Positions 23,090 to 34,537 of a stretch of DNA of 64,000 nucleotides are shown in pieces. Source of the stretch: Acarospora socialis (Eukaryota; Ascomycota; Lecanoromycetes; Acarosporales; Acarosporaceae); assembly GCA_025617375.2 (NCBI GenBank), contig JAMYGW020000004.1, positions 496,001 through 560,000 of the forward strand, read 5' to 3'. Below the pieces are notes generated by a model. That model ran no database searches and had not been told where the DNA came from. It saw only the letters and a list, made by a program, of their open reading frames with translations. The translations under genes were made by a program, and so were the position numbers. Position 1 is the stretch's first letter, and each line of letters opens with the position of its first letter.

Positions 23090-23419
23090 TAGTGATTCTG
23101 TGGTCCGGGTATAGACTATAGTTAACTATAGTTTGTGGTCTAGGTAAGCGAAACTGCCCCTGAAATCTAAATATGGATGTCAGCAATTCAGGGACTCGCG
23201 TGCCGAGCTTCTCTTTATATTTCGAGTTTTTTCCACTTTGACTCTCCTTTATCCACATTCCACGTTCCAGCTCGTTCCTTCGTCTTCCTTACTGTAGCTG
23301 TTTTCGTCAGGTCAATCATATTTGCCTTTGATCAGTTTGATCTAGCCACTCGCTTCAAATCTGTCGCAGCACGCATCTCTTGCACCTAAATTCTAACCTG
23401 TCTTTTCCAATCTCTCGCA

Positions 23420-24277
23420 ATGCCGTCAGTCAAACTCATCACACTCTCTTTGGCCTTGGCCTCAATAACCGCTGCCCGTACCGACTTGGCCGGTTGCACC
23501 TCGTCTAAAGCCGGTGCCAGCATCATCTACTACGTCCCTGGTACCGGTGAGATCTGCGACATTCCTGACTGCGGTGGAGGGAGAGCTCCTCCAAAAACGA
23601 CCAACCCTGCTTGCCCCAACTATCAGGGCACAGCAACTTACTCGCCAAGTTTTCTCCCTGGCTTCACCGGTGCACCTGCAGTTAGCCAGGCCGGCGACGG
23701 TCAACCGCAGGCAACAAGTGTTGCTGCCCCCGCCGCTCCGGTCAGCCAGATTGGCGACGGCCAACCCCAGGCACCCACCGGCGCACCATCAACCTCGTCA
23801 CCCGCAGCCGCAGCCGCAGCAACAAAGACAGCCGCTGCTGTGAGTCAAATCAATGACGGCCAGCCTCAAGCGCCCCAAGCGACCTCTACACCAGCGCCAG
23901 CCAGCACCGTTCCTGCCGTCTCGCAGATCGGAGACGGTCAACCACAGGCACCCGCCTCGTCTGCTGCGCCCGTGTCTTCTGTACCGGCTTCCTCCGCTCC
24001 GGCCGTTCCTGCACAGCCATCAAGTGTCACCGTACCTGCCGTCAGCCAGATCACAGACGGCCAACCTCAAGCGCCAAAGTCGACAATGACCACAAGCGTC
24101 ATGTACGGAAACGGAACAGCACAAGGACCAACCACCGTTTCCGGAGTCGCGGCACCAACAGGCACTTCGAGCAAACCCGCATCGGCGACTTTCACTGGTG
24201 CCGCCAGTGCCTTCGGCTTCAACAAGGAGGTGGCTGGGTTGGCGATGGGTCTTGCTGCTGGTATTGCCATGCTATAA
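23420..24277 (+). CDS. PIR-repeat cell-wall protein with likely GPI signal
   Basis: A single-exon gene for a 285-residue surface protein. The signal peptide is about residues 1-19 (cleavage near TAARTDLAG). A short Cys-containing domain (CTSSKAG ... ICDIPDCGGG) is followed by five spaced PIR-type units. Each is VSQ-x-x-DGQPQA (QAGDGQPQA, QIGDGQPQA, QINDGQPQA, QIGDGQPQA, QITDGQPQA), separated by Ala/Pro/Ser/Thr-rich linkers that should be heavily O-mannosylated. The last 20 residues are hydrophobic (EVAGLAMGLAAGIAML) and look like a GPI-anchor signal. In yeast PIR proteins a Gln in DGQ-Q is ester-linked to beta-1,3-glucan. Having both PIR units and a GPI-type tail implies two possible wall attachments. 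Confidence 0.88.
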   Translation: MPSVKLITLSLALASITAARTDLAGCTSSKAGASIIYYVPGTGEICDIPDCGGGRAPPKTTNPACPNYQGTATYSPSFLPGFTGAPAVSQAGDGQPQATSVAAPAAPVSQIGDGQPQAPTGAPSTSSPAAAAAATKTAAAVSQINDGQPQAPQATSTPAPASTVPAVSQIGDGQPQAPASSAAPVSSVPASSAPAVPAQPSSVTVPAVSQITDGQPQAPKSTMTTSVMYGNGTAQGPTTVSGVAAPTGTSSKPASATFTGAASAFGFNKEVAGLAMGLAAGIAML

Positions 24278-24654
24278 GCTTAAATTTTGGCTTGGAAGGG
24301 TCAGCTATGTCGGCGAGACTATCTGTTTGGATGATATGTGAGAGGTTGAGGGGATGATGGCAAAGGTAATTTTGTTTTTGAGTCTTGGCATAAAACGCGC
24401 AACTGCATACACTAGGAGCTGTTAAGGACGGATTAATCTTCTCACGACACCGTTGGCAGAGTCTATCAATACATTCCTCCCATGACTGGCTCAAACCTTC
24501 AACTGATCTGGTTGCGACCTGCATGAATGTCTCTTGATGTCCTTAGTGTGCGAGAAATGATGTACATTCTAACTTCGTGTTAATTACATACATACACTTT
24601 ACACCTTGGTACTAGATTTCGATAGATCCCAATGAGAGAATAGAAGACTAACAA
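24278..24654. other. Convergent intergenic, no gene seen
   Basis: 3' regions of the PIR protein gene and of the quinone oxidoreductase gene, which converge here. No gene or clear repeat was seen. Confidence 0.5.
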
Positions 24655-25724
24655 TTAGATCTTACTCCCCTCCCTCTCCTGCGGCAACTTGACAACGACC
24701 TTCCCCCAAGTTCCCCTGTCACCCAAAGCCCGCAATGCCCCCGGCACGCTCTCCAGGCCGACAAACTCCCGATCCGTGAAACACGTGCCCTTGAACTTCC
24801 CAGCTTTCATCAACTCGAACAAACCCCTCCACACCTCCTCCACCGTCTCGGGCTCCATAGTCGCATACACACCCCAGTGCAGCCCCACAATACTGATATT
24901 TTTCAACAACACCCGATTCATCGCCACCTTCTCGATCTCCCCCGCCGCGAAGCCGATAACGAGCAGACGCCCATTCCACGCGATACACTTCATCGACGGC
25001 GTGATTATGCCCACGGGATCATACACGATATCCACGCCCCTGCCCTTCGGCGTCAACTTCTTGACCTGCTCCGGCCACGACGCATCCCTATAATCGATCC
25101 CATGATCGGCGCCAAACGCTTTCGCAACCTCCAACTTATGCGCCGACCCCGCCGTCGCAATGACCGTCGCGCGGAACGCCTTGGCGATCTGCACCGCCGC
25201 CAACCCCACGCCGCCCGCGGCCGCGTGCACGAGCACGTAATCGCCCTTCTTGACATGCGCGCGCGTCACGAGCGCGGCATAGCTCGTCGGCGCCGTGACG
25301 AACAGGCCGGCCGCGTCGAAGAAGCTCCAGCCCGGCGGGACGGGGCGCAGGCGCTCTTCGCGGGCGGTGATCAGGGTGGCGTAGCCGCCTTGGCTGGCGC
25401 CGAAGACTTTGTCGCCGACGGAGAATTTTGGGATGAAGGAGGGTGAGGTCGGGGTGCGGAGGACGACGCCGGAGAATTCGGAGCCGGCGATCCAGGGGAG
25501 AGGGGGTTGGTGTTGGTATTTGCCGCGGATCTGGAGCAGGTCGAAGAAGTTGGTTGCGGTGGCGTGGATGGCAATTAGGTACTCGTCTGGGGAGGGGGTC
25601 GGGTCTGGGACGGAGGTTACGGTTAGGTCGTCTGGGCCCTGGGGTGGTTTGGGTCAGCATGGGTTGACTGTCCGGAGCGTGGGAGAGGTACGTTGACATA
25701 TTGCTTCACTTGGATGGCGCGCAT
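24655..25724 (-). CDS. NADPH:quinone oxidoreductase, zeta-crystallin type
   Basis: A medium-chain dehydrogenase/reductase of the quinone reductase branch that reduces quinones or enone-type substrates with NADPH. Two exons (25692-25724 and 24655-25638) give 338 residues. The start MRAIQVKQYVN joins to GPDDLTVTSVPDPTPSPDE across a 53-nt intron. Visible features are TNFFDLLQIRGKYQ, GSEFSGVV, the nucleotide-binding glycine motif AAAGGVGLAAVQIAKAF, ATAGSAHKLEVAKAFGADH, DPVG and GRLLVIGFAAG. The zinc-binding Cys residues of alcohol dehydrogenases are absent, as expected in this branch. The true substrate is unknown. It is divergent from the Dsk2 gene. Confidence 0.93.
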
Positions 25725-26526
25725 CGTGGACAGGTCTCGGCAGGCAATGCAGGTCGAGAGGCAGAGATTTCGTGTAGGGTGGCTACAGAAGTAATTGGTT
25801 CATGGGATGTAGGTGATTAGTATTGAGGGCAATGGCATGAATTATTTGAAGCTCTCAATGTAACGTCCAAGCCTTCACGGGCTCAGCGTTGACACAGAAG
25901 CATAGCGCGAGGTTCGACCGAGGCAGGATCAACAACCCCGAACACGTGCTGATTAGTAATCTTCCTGTCAAACATTGTTCCTATATGTTGCACGTTGCGA
26001 TGCTGCTGAACGAATTCATAGTTGCATTTGAGGCCTCTGTTACTCCAAAATTCGTTTTTGTTAGTATGAGGTAACGACGCATAACTCATACCTTCTGGAC
26101 TGTGCGAGTCATGCACTGCTTGGGCTCCGTATAAATTAGAAAGTGATCAGTAAGCTGTGCCGAAGTATGCGCCATATTTGACTTATTGCTACGCAGCCCT
26201 TGCATGATAGGGATGATCCTATACTGAACAAAATCCAGTCATCTACACTCAATATAGCGACTCGAACTTGTTTGTCTTGTTTAATCCGGTCCAACTTCGT
26301 GATTGGATTCGAAGTTCGTGGATGAGTGAAGCCTCGCGTGAACGTCATCGCCGCGCTATACTCAAGTGAGGGTCTCTTATCGATACTTGATGTCTTGGGC
26401 TTACCTACTCTTCAACCTTCTTTGGACTGCGCCACAGACATTACCACTCACCTCTCCAGCTTACTGTCTTCCTCCTGCTGGTTATCGTGAATTTCTCTTT
26501 TGACTGGCACGATATCTTCGACCTGA
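25725..26526. other. Divergent promoter, QOR and Dsk2
   Basis: No coding sequence is supported. The last 100 bases before the Dsk2 start are C/T-rich. Confidence 0.5.
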
Positions 26527-28099
26527 ATGAGCGAGATGTCGAAAGAGGCCAACATGGCCGATGAGGCGCCAACTGCTGACGAAGCACCAATTACATTCAA
26601 CATCAAATCCTCCAGTGACGCGAAATATGTCCTTACTCTGCCTTCATCAACCACGGTACTTGATCTGAAGACCAAACTATCCGGTCCCGACTATGCAGAT
26701 CTCCCCACCGAAAGACAACGCCTCATCTACTCCGGTCGTGTCTTGAAAGATCCCGACACATTGGGCAGCTACAAGATCAAGGATGGACACACGGTACATC
26801 TAGTCAAAGGAGCAGCGAGTAATGTACGACAGAATCCTTCAAACCAAGGTTCAAGCGCAGCGTCTGGGGCTGGATCAGGTTCCACCCCAGCGGCAACTGG
26901 CGTGCCTACGAACATTGCCGCCGGAACGGGTAATAACCCTCTCGCTGGCTTGACTGGCGCACGATATGCGGGGTTTGCTCAACTACCAGGAGCGGGAATG
27001 TTTGGACCTGATGGAGGGGTATGTCTTCACAATACCAGGAAATATCTACGTACAGCTGGCTAACATCTTGTAGATGGGCCCGCCACCAGACCCGGAGCAG
27101 ATGATCACGATGCTGGAAAATCCTCAGTTCCAATCAACCATCAACGAAGCCCTCCAAAACCCCCAAATACTCGACATGATGATCCAGCAAAACCCCATGC
27201 TTCGCAACATGCCCGGTGTTAGGCAGATCATTCAGTCACCAGAATTCCTGCGCATGATGACAGACCCGGAATCGATTCGGTCGATCACGCAGATGCAGAG
27301 AGCGATGGGTACAGGTCCTTTCGGTGGAGCGGGGGGTGGCCAGAACGCTTTCCCAGCCCCGGGAGTCACCAACACCACACCTGCAGAGAATAGGGATGGC
27401 GGCGTGAACTCCGCGACGCCCAATCAGACCAACACAACCGGTACACCACAACCACCTCTCAATCCTTTTGCCATGTTTGGCAACCCTGGAGCGGCAGCAG
27501 CAGGCGCCAATCCATTTGCCGCTCTCTTCAACCCCACCGCCTCGCCCTCAACCGCAGCACAAGGCACGCCAGCAGCGGCACAAACCGGTATCCCCAACAC
27601 GACCCAAAACTCTCAAACTCCACCAAACCCACTTGCGAACCTCTTCAACCCAGCTTTGTTAGCGCAAGTCAACCCTGCCGGCGCCAACACCACCCCGCAA
27701 GCACAACAGCCCCAGCAAAACCAAAACCCCTTCGCCAACCTCGCCACCAACCCGCTCTTTCAAAACCCGCAACTCATGCAGCAAATGCTCCAAGCCATGA
27801 ACGGTGGCGGCGGTGGCGGCGGTAACCCCGGTGGCGGCGGTGGCGGCGGTAACCCCGGCGCCGGCGGAGGGGCGGCCATGAACCCACCTTTCTCCCTCCT
27901 CGGTCCGGGCGGCATGCCAGGCCTCGACCAAGCAGCACCAGCACAACAGCAGGATTCACGGCCTCCGGAGGAAAGGTACGAAGAGCAGCTGAGGCAGTTG
28001 AACGAGATGGGGTTTCACGAGTTTGAGAGAAACATCGAGGCGCTGAGACGGACGGGTGGGGTCGTGCAGTTTGCTGTTGAGTATTTACTCAATCATTGA
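26527..28099 (+). CDS. Ubiquilin / Dsk2 ubiquitin-receptor protein
   Basis: A shuttle factor that brings ubiquitinated proteins to the proteasome. Two exons (26527-27018, 27074-28099) give 505 residues. The N-terminal ubiquitin-like domain (about residues 20-97) contains ITFNIKSSSDAKYVLTLPSS and RQRLIYSGRVLKDPDTL. A STI1-like segment follows (MLENPQFQSTINEALQNPQI then MMIQQNPMLRNMPGVRQIIQ), then a long Asn/Pro/Gln-rich middle with NPFANL-type repeats. There is a Gly tract near residue 400. The C-terminal UBA domain is EERYEEQLRQLNEMGFHEFE through EYLLNH. In-frame Met residues 4 and 10 are alternative starts. Nas2 in this window also serves the proteasome, but the two genes are not adjacent. 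Confidence 0.95.
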
Positions 28100-28586
28100 G
28101 TTCGGGGTTGAGGATACGTATGTTGGGGTTGCTGGGAGGTCGCCGAGTGGGGGGTCATCGTACAGGAGGAGAGAGGAGAGAGGGCGGAGCGATGGCGAGA
28201 GCGTTGCGTTTTAGTGTTGTAGGGTATCAGGACTACGGGCTTTGCTCAAGTACCTTAGGTTACTAAGGTGGGTAGGTAATCTAGATAGGTAGTCACGATG
28301 GGAGACCGGTATCGGTCCGTCGACCTGAAGCTGAGAGTCGGTTTCCTTGCTTCCGGTAACGGATGCTCTCTTCGGTTAGGGCACCACGTACGTCTTCTGT
28401 GCTGTCTTTCCGATCCACGAGTAGAGAGATCGACGTGAGAGCCATCCGTTTCATGCCCAGCAAACCTCTACGTTTAACCGTTCTCGCTCTCACACAAACA
28501 CACACACGCACACATCCCCACAAGCTAACATTCACAAATCCATTCTATAGCGTCAGCATCACTATCTACACCCACAGCCCACAACC
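28100..28586. other. Convergent intergenic with CA-rich repeat
   Basis: Between the convergent Dsk2 and membrane-protein genes. It holds CCTTAGGTTACTAAGG-like words (28250-28266) and a CA-rich simple repeat at about 28491-28516. No gene is seen. Confidence 0.5.
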
Positions 28587-29094
28587 CTAAAAAACCCCTC
28601 CACCTCCCCTTACCCCCCTACCGCCCCCCCTCCTCCTCGGCAAACTCCACGCCCGCCCACAAACCACCTCCCCTTCACTGAACGCCCAAAAATAAACGCC
28701 CATCCCAATGCAATAATACAGCGCCGCGTTCGTCCCCTGATACAACAGGACCGCGGCGAGCGCACACAACGGGTAGACGACCAGGCGGGCCTCGATGGAG
28801 CGGTGGAAGGCGGAGCCGGCGAGGGGTTTGGCCGGGTATTCCCAGGCCAGGGCGAGGAGGGCGAGGAGGAGGTTGATGATTTGGAGGAAGGGGACGGGTT
28901 TGACGGCGGGGTCGAGGGTTTTGGTGAGGAAGTCGAAGAGGATCTTGGGCCAGAAGAGGGAGGAGAGGGAGGCGGCGAGGTGGTCTGGAGGGCGTTAGAG
29001 GGTGATGCGGGGAGGGGAGAGAGCAGAGTGACGCACATGCTGCGGCTGTCAGGACGATGAGGCGGGCCCAGTGGTTTTTGATGAGCTTGCCCAT
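28587..29094 (-). CDS. Small multi-span fungal membrane protein
   Basis: 151 residues in two exons (29037-29094, 28587-28984). The joined start MGKLIKNHWARLIVLTAAAY and the following LFWPKILFDFLTKTLDPAVK match a fungal membrane family that I recall as DUF7727-type; its function is not known. About three to four membrane segments are visible: LIVLTAAAYHLAASL, LQIINLLLALLALAW, VVYPLCALAAVLLY and AALYYCIGMGVYFWAF. The basic, Gly/Arg-rich tail (PRRRGGGRGVRGGG) follows the last span. Its stop is in a low-complexity G-rich run, so the C-terminus could be off by a sequencing indel. Confidence 0.82.
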
Positions 29095-32000
29095 CGTGAC
29101 GGTGATGCTGTGTGGAGCGGGGTGGGAGATGTCGCCAGAACGGTGGGTAGGATGGGGAGGATGTGATTATGTGTGCCGGTGAGAGATGGAGGAATTGCTA
29201 GGCGGTAACCCCTCGAGGCAAGCTGGCCGTTGAAGATGAGGAGTGACGAGCTCGACTGGTAGGAGTAGGAATTAGAGGCTCCGTAGGCGTTGTCCACCAG
29301 TGCAAGCTGGTCGCACAGCGACAGCGACAGTGACGGCGACGGACACCACGAATCCAGTCGTATGTGCGTCACCCACGCAAGAGTCGAGAGAGGAAGACAG
29401 GAGTCGGTGGAGGTTGTCAATCAAGAACGACAGTCATATGTACTAGGACGGGAGCGAAAGCCCTCTCGGCATTGTACGAAGTCCAGTACAACGGGCGTGC
29501 GATCTTCAACCCGGGAGCCCAGACCCGTGGACCTACCCTCTTCTTTTCGTCGTTCGAGGCCGATACGCTTTCGGTTGGGACCAGGGTGTCGCATACATGG
29601 CAATGGCGGGAGGGTGCACGAACCAGTCGTCGTGCATCCATGGTGCATGAGGAGTTTAGTCGTTACTAAGGGAAGGGTATGTGACGGGTCTGTGTGTATG
29701 GGGTATGCTTGACGTTCTATTTCCTACGCGCCGAGGTAGCTCTATAGCTTGAAGGAATGTTGGTTTCTGCGTCGAATGGGGAAGTGTGGACAGGGTTTGC
29801 GGCACACTTTCTCGTGCAGATGGGGTCTCAAGGTGGGTGGGGTGGGGAGATGGCGATTGGCGGACGGGTCGAGATTGTGACGGGCCATGGTGTGAGATGC
29901 AGCTTGCATTGGCTGCGAGGCTAATTGAGGGATCTATGTGTAAGGTATTTGAGGCTAAAGGAAGAAAGTCGTGACTTGTCGCTTGGATACCCGCCGCTGC
30001 TGATTCCTGTTCTGCGCCATAGAAAGAAGTGTTCGCATGAATTGGAACTCAAAGCTGAGGATGGTTTTACAATATTAATATCTGACACAGACAGTTACAC
30101 GGATCATAGAAGTCATATCAGATTCAAATTGATATTATTGTATCGACTCCGGTGGTGCAGCTCGTATGATAACACATGGCATCGCATGATGTACGAGTAG
30201 AGTATATGTGTAGGGTCGATTCTCAACCACCATCAACCACTGCACAGTACTTTATCCACCTCACATCACATCACATCATCCAACAGCGCTCTGTGTCGTG
30301 GCCGAGCCCGACCCAACAACCCATCTGCCAAGAATTACTTGTAGGCACCACCTTTGGATATTGACTCTCAAATGGTTCTGGGCTCTTGGTCTCTGTCACA
30401 ATCGCTCAAATGTTCAAGTCCTCGTCCAGATAGGTATCCGACTTTCGCTCCACTATGTTTGAGCTGTAGATGATCGATCACAGGGCATGAAGAGTGGCTT
30501 CTTTGGTTGTGATCGTTCAGTGTGGTGGAGATACCGTTGTTCTGCAGCGCTTCGATGCTCCACATCATTGGATCCCTTATCCCTTCCTTTTTACGCGAAT
30601 CTCCCACAATAGCAACCTCTCAGGAACCATCCAATCAACCACTTTCTTCACCATCCTCACGGTAATGATGAATAATGGAAGAGGGTAGGCAAGGTATCGA
30701 GTATCGACTGTCATGCAGCCACGCATGTACGAGTACAGCTAGTGCTTTACATACACGTAATTCCCTCTCCCGAGTCCCGTTCCATGAATACCTAAAGATC
30801 ACTGAAGAAGTACCATCCAGCCATCCGACGCAGAACGAATGCCCCAGTCTTGCTATTAGCGCCCGAGGCAAGGGCACCCTCACTGGATTCTCGCGTGGTT
30901 ACCGCTTCGACACAGACGTTGGACGTGGGACTACCTACTCGGTCGATGGCATTGACGTTGACCGCGACCTTAGCATTAATGTAGAGGCTTCCTGTCTGCC
31001 GACAATTTCTACCAGGGCTGTTCCCACACTATTGTTAGTCGGAGAAAAGGGTTCATGCGGGCCAGCTTTCGTGTCACAGCAATCGTAACGCAAAGGGACT
31101 GTGACCCCCAAGCTTCATCGTCATCTAAAACACCGAAGCGCGCAGTTGATCCTAACTACGTTCGGTGACACCTCACCTATGTCTACGGAGTAGGGCTGTC
31201 CCAGACCTCGACATAGGAAAAGAGGTCATTCTTAGCACCTCTCGCGGCTGAGCTTGCAGTGGGCATATTCTCTCCTGCGACGACTGCGCCAGCATCAAAC
31301 CCAACCGTTCGGGTTCCCTTGCAAAGTCTCCTGGATGCCCGTTCTGATGTAAGTGTGTGGAACGACCGATAGGGAAGCATTGGGCCAATACTGCTGCATA
31401 GCAGCCCCACACAACTTCTCCTACAGCATCTCTCGAGAATAGCATCATCGTTCGTTGTGCGTCAGACCCAACGCATTGCCTGGGCCACCCAGCAACAGGG
31501 ACACTTTACGACTTGAACCGCCCCAGTTTTGCATGAACGTCGGGGAATTGAAGTATCGGACGTGATATAGGCAGCAACAGAACCAGTGAACGACCGGAGA
31601 CGTCTACCATCACAAGATTCGATCCTCGATAAGCTGAACCACTCTGAAACACAGCACTGAACGATTGTTGTTATAGCTGCTCCTTCATCACCCAGACATA
31701 ACGACCAAGCACTCGACAAGCGGAACCAGACAAGATCGAAGTATCTGTGAAGAGGTGGAACAACGCACGTTCTAATTCCTAGCCGGACGTACTAGCTGTG
31801 GCACTGGCAAGTGCTGAGGACGAGGTTCCCAGGGCTCATGGAGATTGACAACAGCATACTTCCTCCTTATCATCGTCACAACGTCCGGTGGATTGATTTT
31901 CGATAACACTCATCCAACACACTTGTGTCTTGACAATTTCCTACTGCTGGAGACCTCGATCTTCCAACATCGAAGCATTAGCTGGTCGATGATCTCGAAC

Positions 32001-32119
32001 CTATCCTAATCTGTCATATCTCCGTCATCTCATCACGACAACTGCACTTAGGCCTTCCATAGAATTGCATGGTTGCTGGTCGACGTAAATATACTTCAAG
32101 ACTCACATCCCCTTCTAGC
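29095..32119. other. 3-kb intergenic region, no gene supported
   Basis: The largest gap in the window. Many small ORFs exist (longest about 140 codons, for example 29290-29712 and 30675-31088), but none has family motifs, a plausible splice pattern or a hydrophobic signal. A (GACAGC)n-like run lies near 29316-29341 and an ACATC run near 30263-30277. It may hold the long promoter and leader of the NoxB gene, a non-coding transcript, or a lineage-specific gene I cannot recognise. Confidence 0.45.
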
Positions 32120-33956
32120 ATGGAAAAGGAATCATTTTGGCGCAAGGAGTTGAGGCCTTCTAAACTGCTGTTCATTTTCTGGTTTCATGGCCTTCATATC
32201 GGATTGTTTATATTAGGATGGTGAGTACTTTCGAGCCTTTTATGGGATCATTTGAGGATAGCTGATGCGCTTCGTAGGGTCAAGCAAGCCACCGACCAGC
32301 GATTAGCAGGGCTTAACACACTCACATTTTCGGTATGGCTATCGAGGGGAGCCGGGTTGGCTTTGTCGGTGGACGCATCCCTCATCCTTCTACCCATGTG
32401 CAGGAACCTCTTTCGGTGGATAAGGCCGAAGCTTAGGTTCTTGCCGTTGGATGAGACTCAATGGTTTCATCGACAAGTGGCATACTCGATATTGTTCTGG
32501 ACGTGTGTTCATGTGTTAGCTCACTATGTCAAGTAAGTCGTAGAACCTTGCCTTTGACGACGTAATGACTGACAAGATATCCAAGCTTCTTCAACGTCGA
32601 GAGATCTCAAATCCGCCCAGAAGCTGCCGTGGAGATTCACTACAAGCAAGTTGGCGGCATTACCGGACACGTCATGCTACTATGCATGCTGTTGATGTAC
32701 ACCACCTCCCATGCTAAGATACGGCAGCAGTCCTACGAAACTTTCTGGTACACCCATCATCTTTTCGTGCCCTTCTTGCTCGCCTTGTACACCCATGCAA
32801 CGGGCTGCTTCGTGCGAGATACGCCGCTCGGATATTCACCGTTTGCGGGCCAGGACTTCTGGGACCACTGCATAGGGTATCAAGGTTGGAGATGGGAGCT
32901 ATGGGGAGGAGGGTTATACCTGTGTGAGCGAGTGTACCGAGAGATACGGAGCAGACGGGAAACGGAGATTGTGAGGATCATCCGGCATCCATACGGTAGG
33001 TCCACTCAGCCTTGACCGATCTTTTCATACGACCATTAACACTTTCTTCAGATGCAATGGAGATCCAATTCCGCAAGTCATCCATGCGGTACAAAGCAGG
33101 ACAGTGGCTCTTTATCAACGTCCCTTCCGTCTCTCGTCACCAATGGCACCCATTCACCATCACCTCCTGCCCTTTCGACCCCTACATCTCTATCCACGTC
33201 CGGCAAGTCGGCGACTTCACCCGCGCTCTCGGCGACGCCCTCGGCGCCGGCTCCTTCCAGTCCAAAGAATTCGAAGGCCTCGATCCTATGGGCATGTACG
33301 AAATCGCCCTCCAAAACGGACAAACAATGCCGCGCATTCGCATCGACGGACCGTACGGTGCCCCCGCCGAAGACGTCTTCGACAACGAAATCGCCGTCCT
33401 CATCGGCACCGGCATCGGCGTCACGCCCTGGGCCAGCATCCTCAAAAACATCTGGCACTTGCGCTCCGGCCCAGACCCGCCGCGCCGTCTGCGCCGGGTC
33501 GAATTCATCTGGGTCTGCCGCGACACGTCCTCGTTCGAATGGTTCCAGACGCTCCTCTCCTCGCTCGAGGCGCAGTCCTCCGCCGCCGCCTTCTCCTCCG
33601 ACCCCGGCTCGTCCGGCATCGAGTTCCTCAAGATCCACACCTACCTCACCCAACGCCTCGACCTCGACACCACCACCAACATCGTCCTCAACTCCGTCGG
33701 CTCCGCCCACGATCCCCTCACCGAACTCAAGTCCCGCACCAACTTCGGTCGCCCGGATTTCAAGCGCCTGTTCACGGGCATGCGCGACGGCATCCTCGAT
33801 CAGACCTATCTGGGCGGTGGGCTCGAGGGCACGCTGCGGACGGATGTCGGGGTTTATTTCTGCGGGCCGAATGTCGCGGCTAGGGGCATCAAGAAGGCTT
33901 GTAAGGCGGCGACGGTGGCCGATGTCAGGTTTCGGTTCTGGAAGGAGCATTTTTAG
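32120..33956 (+). CDS. noxB: NADPH oxidase catalytic subunit, NoxB type
   Basis: A superoxide-producing flavocytochrome that passes electrons from NADPH through FAD and two hemes to oxygen across a membrane. In ascomycetes NoxB acts in ascospore germination and infection structures. Four exons (32120-32220, 32278-32532, 32586-32995, 33052-33956) give 556 residues. The N-terminus has FWRKELRPSKLLFIFWFHGL, then ATDQRLAGLNTLTFSVWLSR. Heme His residues lie in WFHRQVAYSILFWTCVHVLA (near residues 95-115) and in ETFWYTHHLFVPFLLALYTH. The FAD site is HPFTITSCPFDPYISIHVRQ, the NADPH site is GTGIGVTPWASIL, and CGPN and the aromatic end RFWKEHF close the protein. No EF-hand extension was seen, so it is not NoxC. 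I chose NoxB over NoxA from the N-terminal block RLAGLNTL; that choice is from memory. Confidence 0.93.
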
Positions 33957-34537
33957 TCGAGCGCTTTGTTTGGGGGGTTTCCATGAAGCGCGGACAGTTT
34001 CTAATGGACGAGTCGTTTACGAGTCTCCTTTCACGACGGATTTCTTACCATTTTTGTATGTAGGCTTGTATACATGGCGGTATGACCGGTCAATTCTTCA
34101 CTCTCAGTGATAATGATGACCCAGGCACAAACTGATACTGCGCTGGATGGCGTCAGATTGACTTGAATGGTCTGACACATTTCTGTGTCGTAACATATCT
34201 AACGTACAAGAATCTAATTAATCTTTAGAGTCTTGCATCAGTTTCCTCAAGTAGGTCTCGCCCTAGACCATTCTATCCTGCTTCCTGCCCGAATCACTTT
34301 CGCGTCAGAGTGGATGCTCTCAAATTCCCGGCATAGGGTGACCTCAGTGACCGTGATCACGGGAAAGCTACCGATGAACAGTCGGTCGCAGACAGCCGAC
34401 TTCGCGCAATCCACGAATTTGTCCGGACCGGCGTTCTTCACGTCGAACTCGGCCAACCTTTGAAGGCGCGGTGGAAATTGTCACCGAGCCGCTTCGTAAG
34501 GCGCTCTCAAAGGGCTCGATCAGGTTCACAAGTTCAG
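33957..34537. other. Convergent intergenic, no gene seen
   Basis: 3' regions of NoxB and the deaminase gene. No coding sequence or repeat is supported. Confidence 0.5.

Larger units (their letters stand above)
21376..23140. mobile_element. Nested TIR-transposon block
   Basis: The outer ends are inverted: AACCACAAAC at 21376 and GTTTGTGGTC ending at 23140 (nine of ten positions match when inverted), each bordered by TA (21374-21375 and 23141-23142). Further in, GACCACAGAATTAACT on the left faces AGTGATTCTGTGGTC on the right. Between them sit a 359-bp MITE-like unit (21417-21775) and, 5 bp later, a 1309-bp Tc1-like element (21781-23089). The simplest reading is that the inner elements landed in the middle of an older short palindromic element. 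The order of insertion is inferred. Confidence 0.6.

Noticed and set aside
24877-25446. 189-codon plus-strand ORF over the quinone oxidoreductase
   Set aside because: Arg-rich shadow of the minus-strand gene, which carries clear family motifs.
33052-34110. Long ORFs on both strands over the last NoxB exon (up to 352 codons)
   Set aside because: They are shadows of a GC-rich coding exon, with Pro/Ser/Arg-biased composition and no family motifs. The NoxB frame explains the region.
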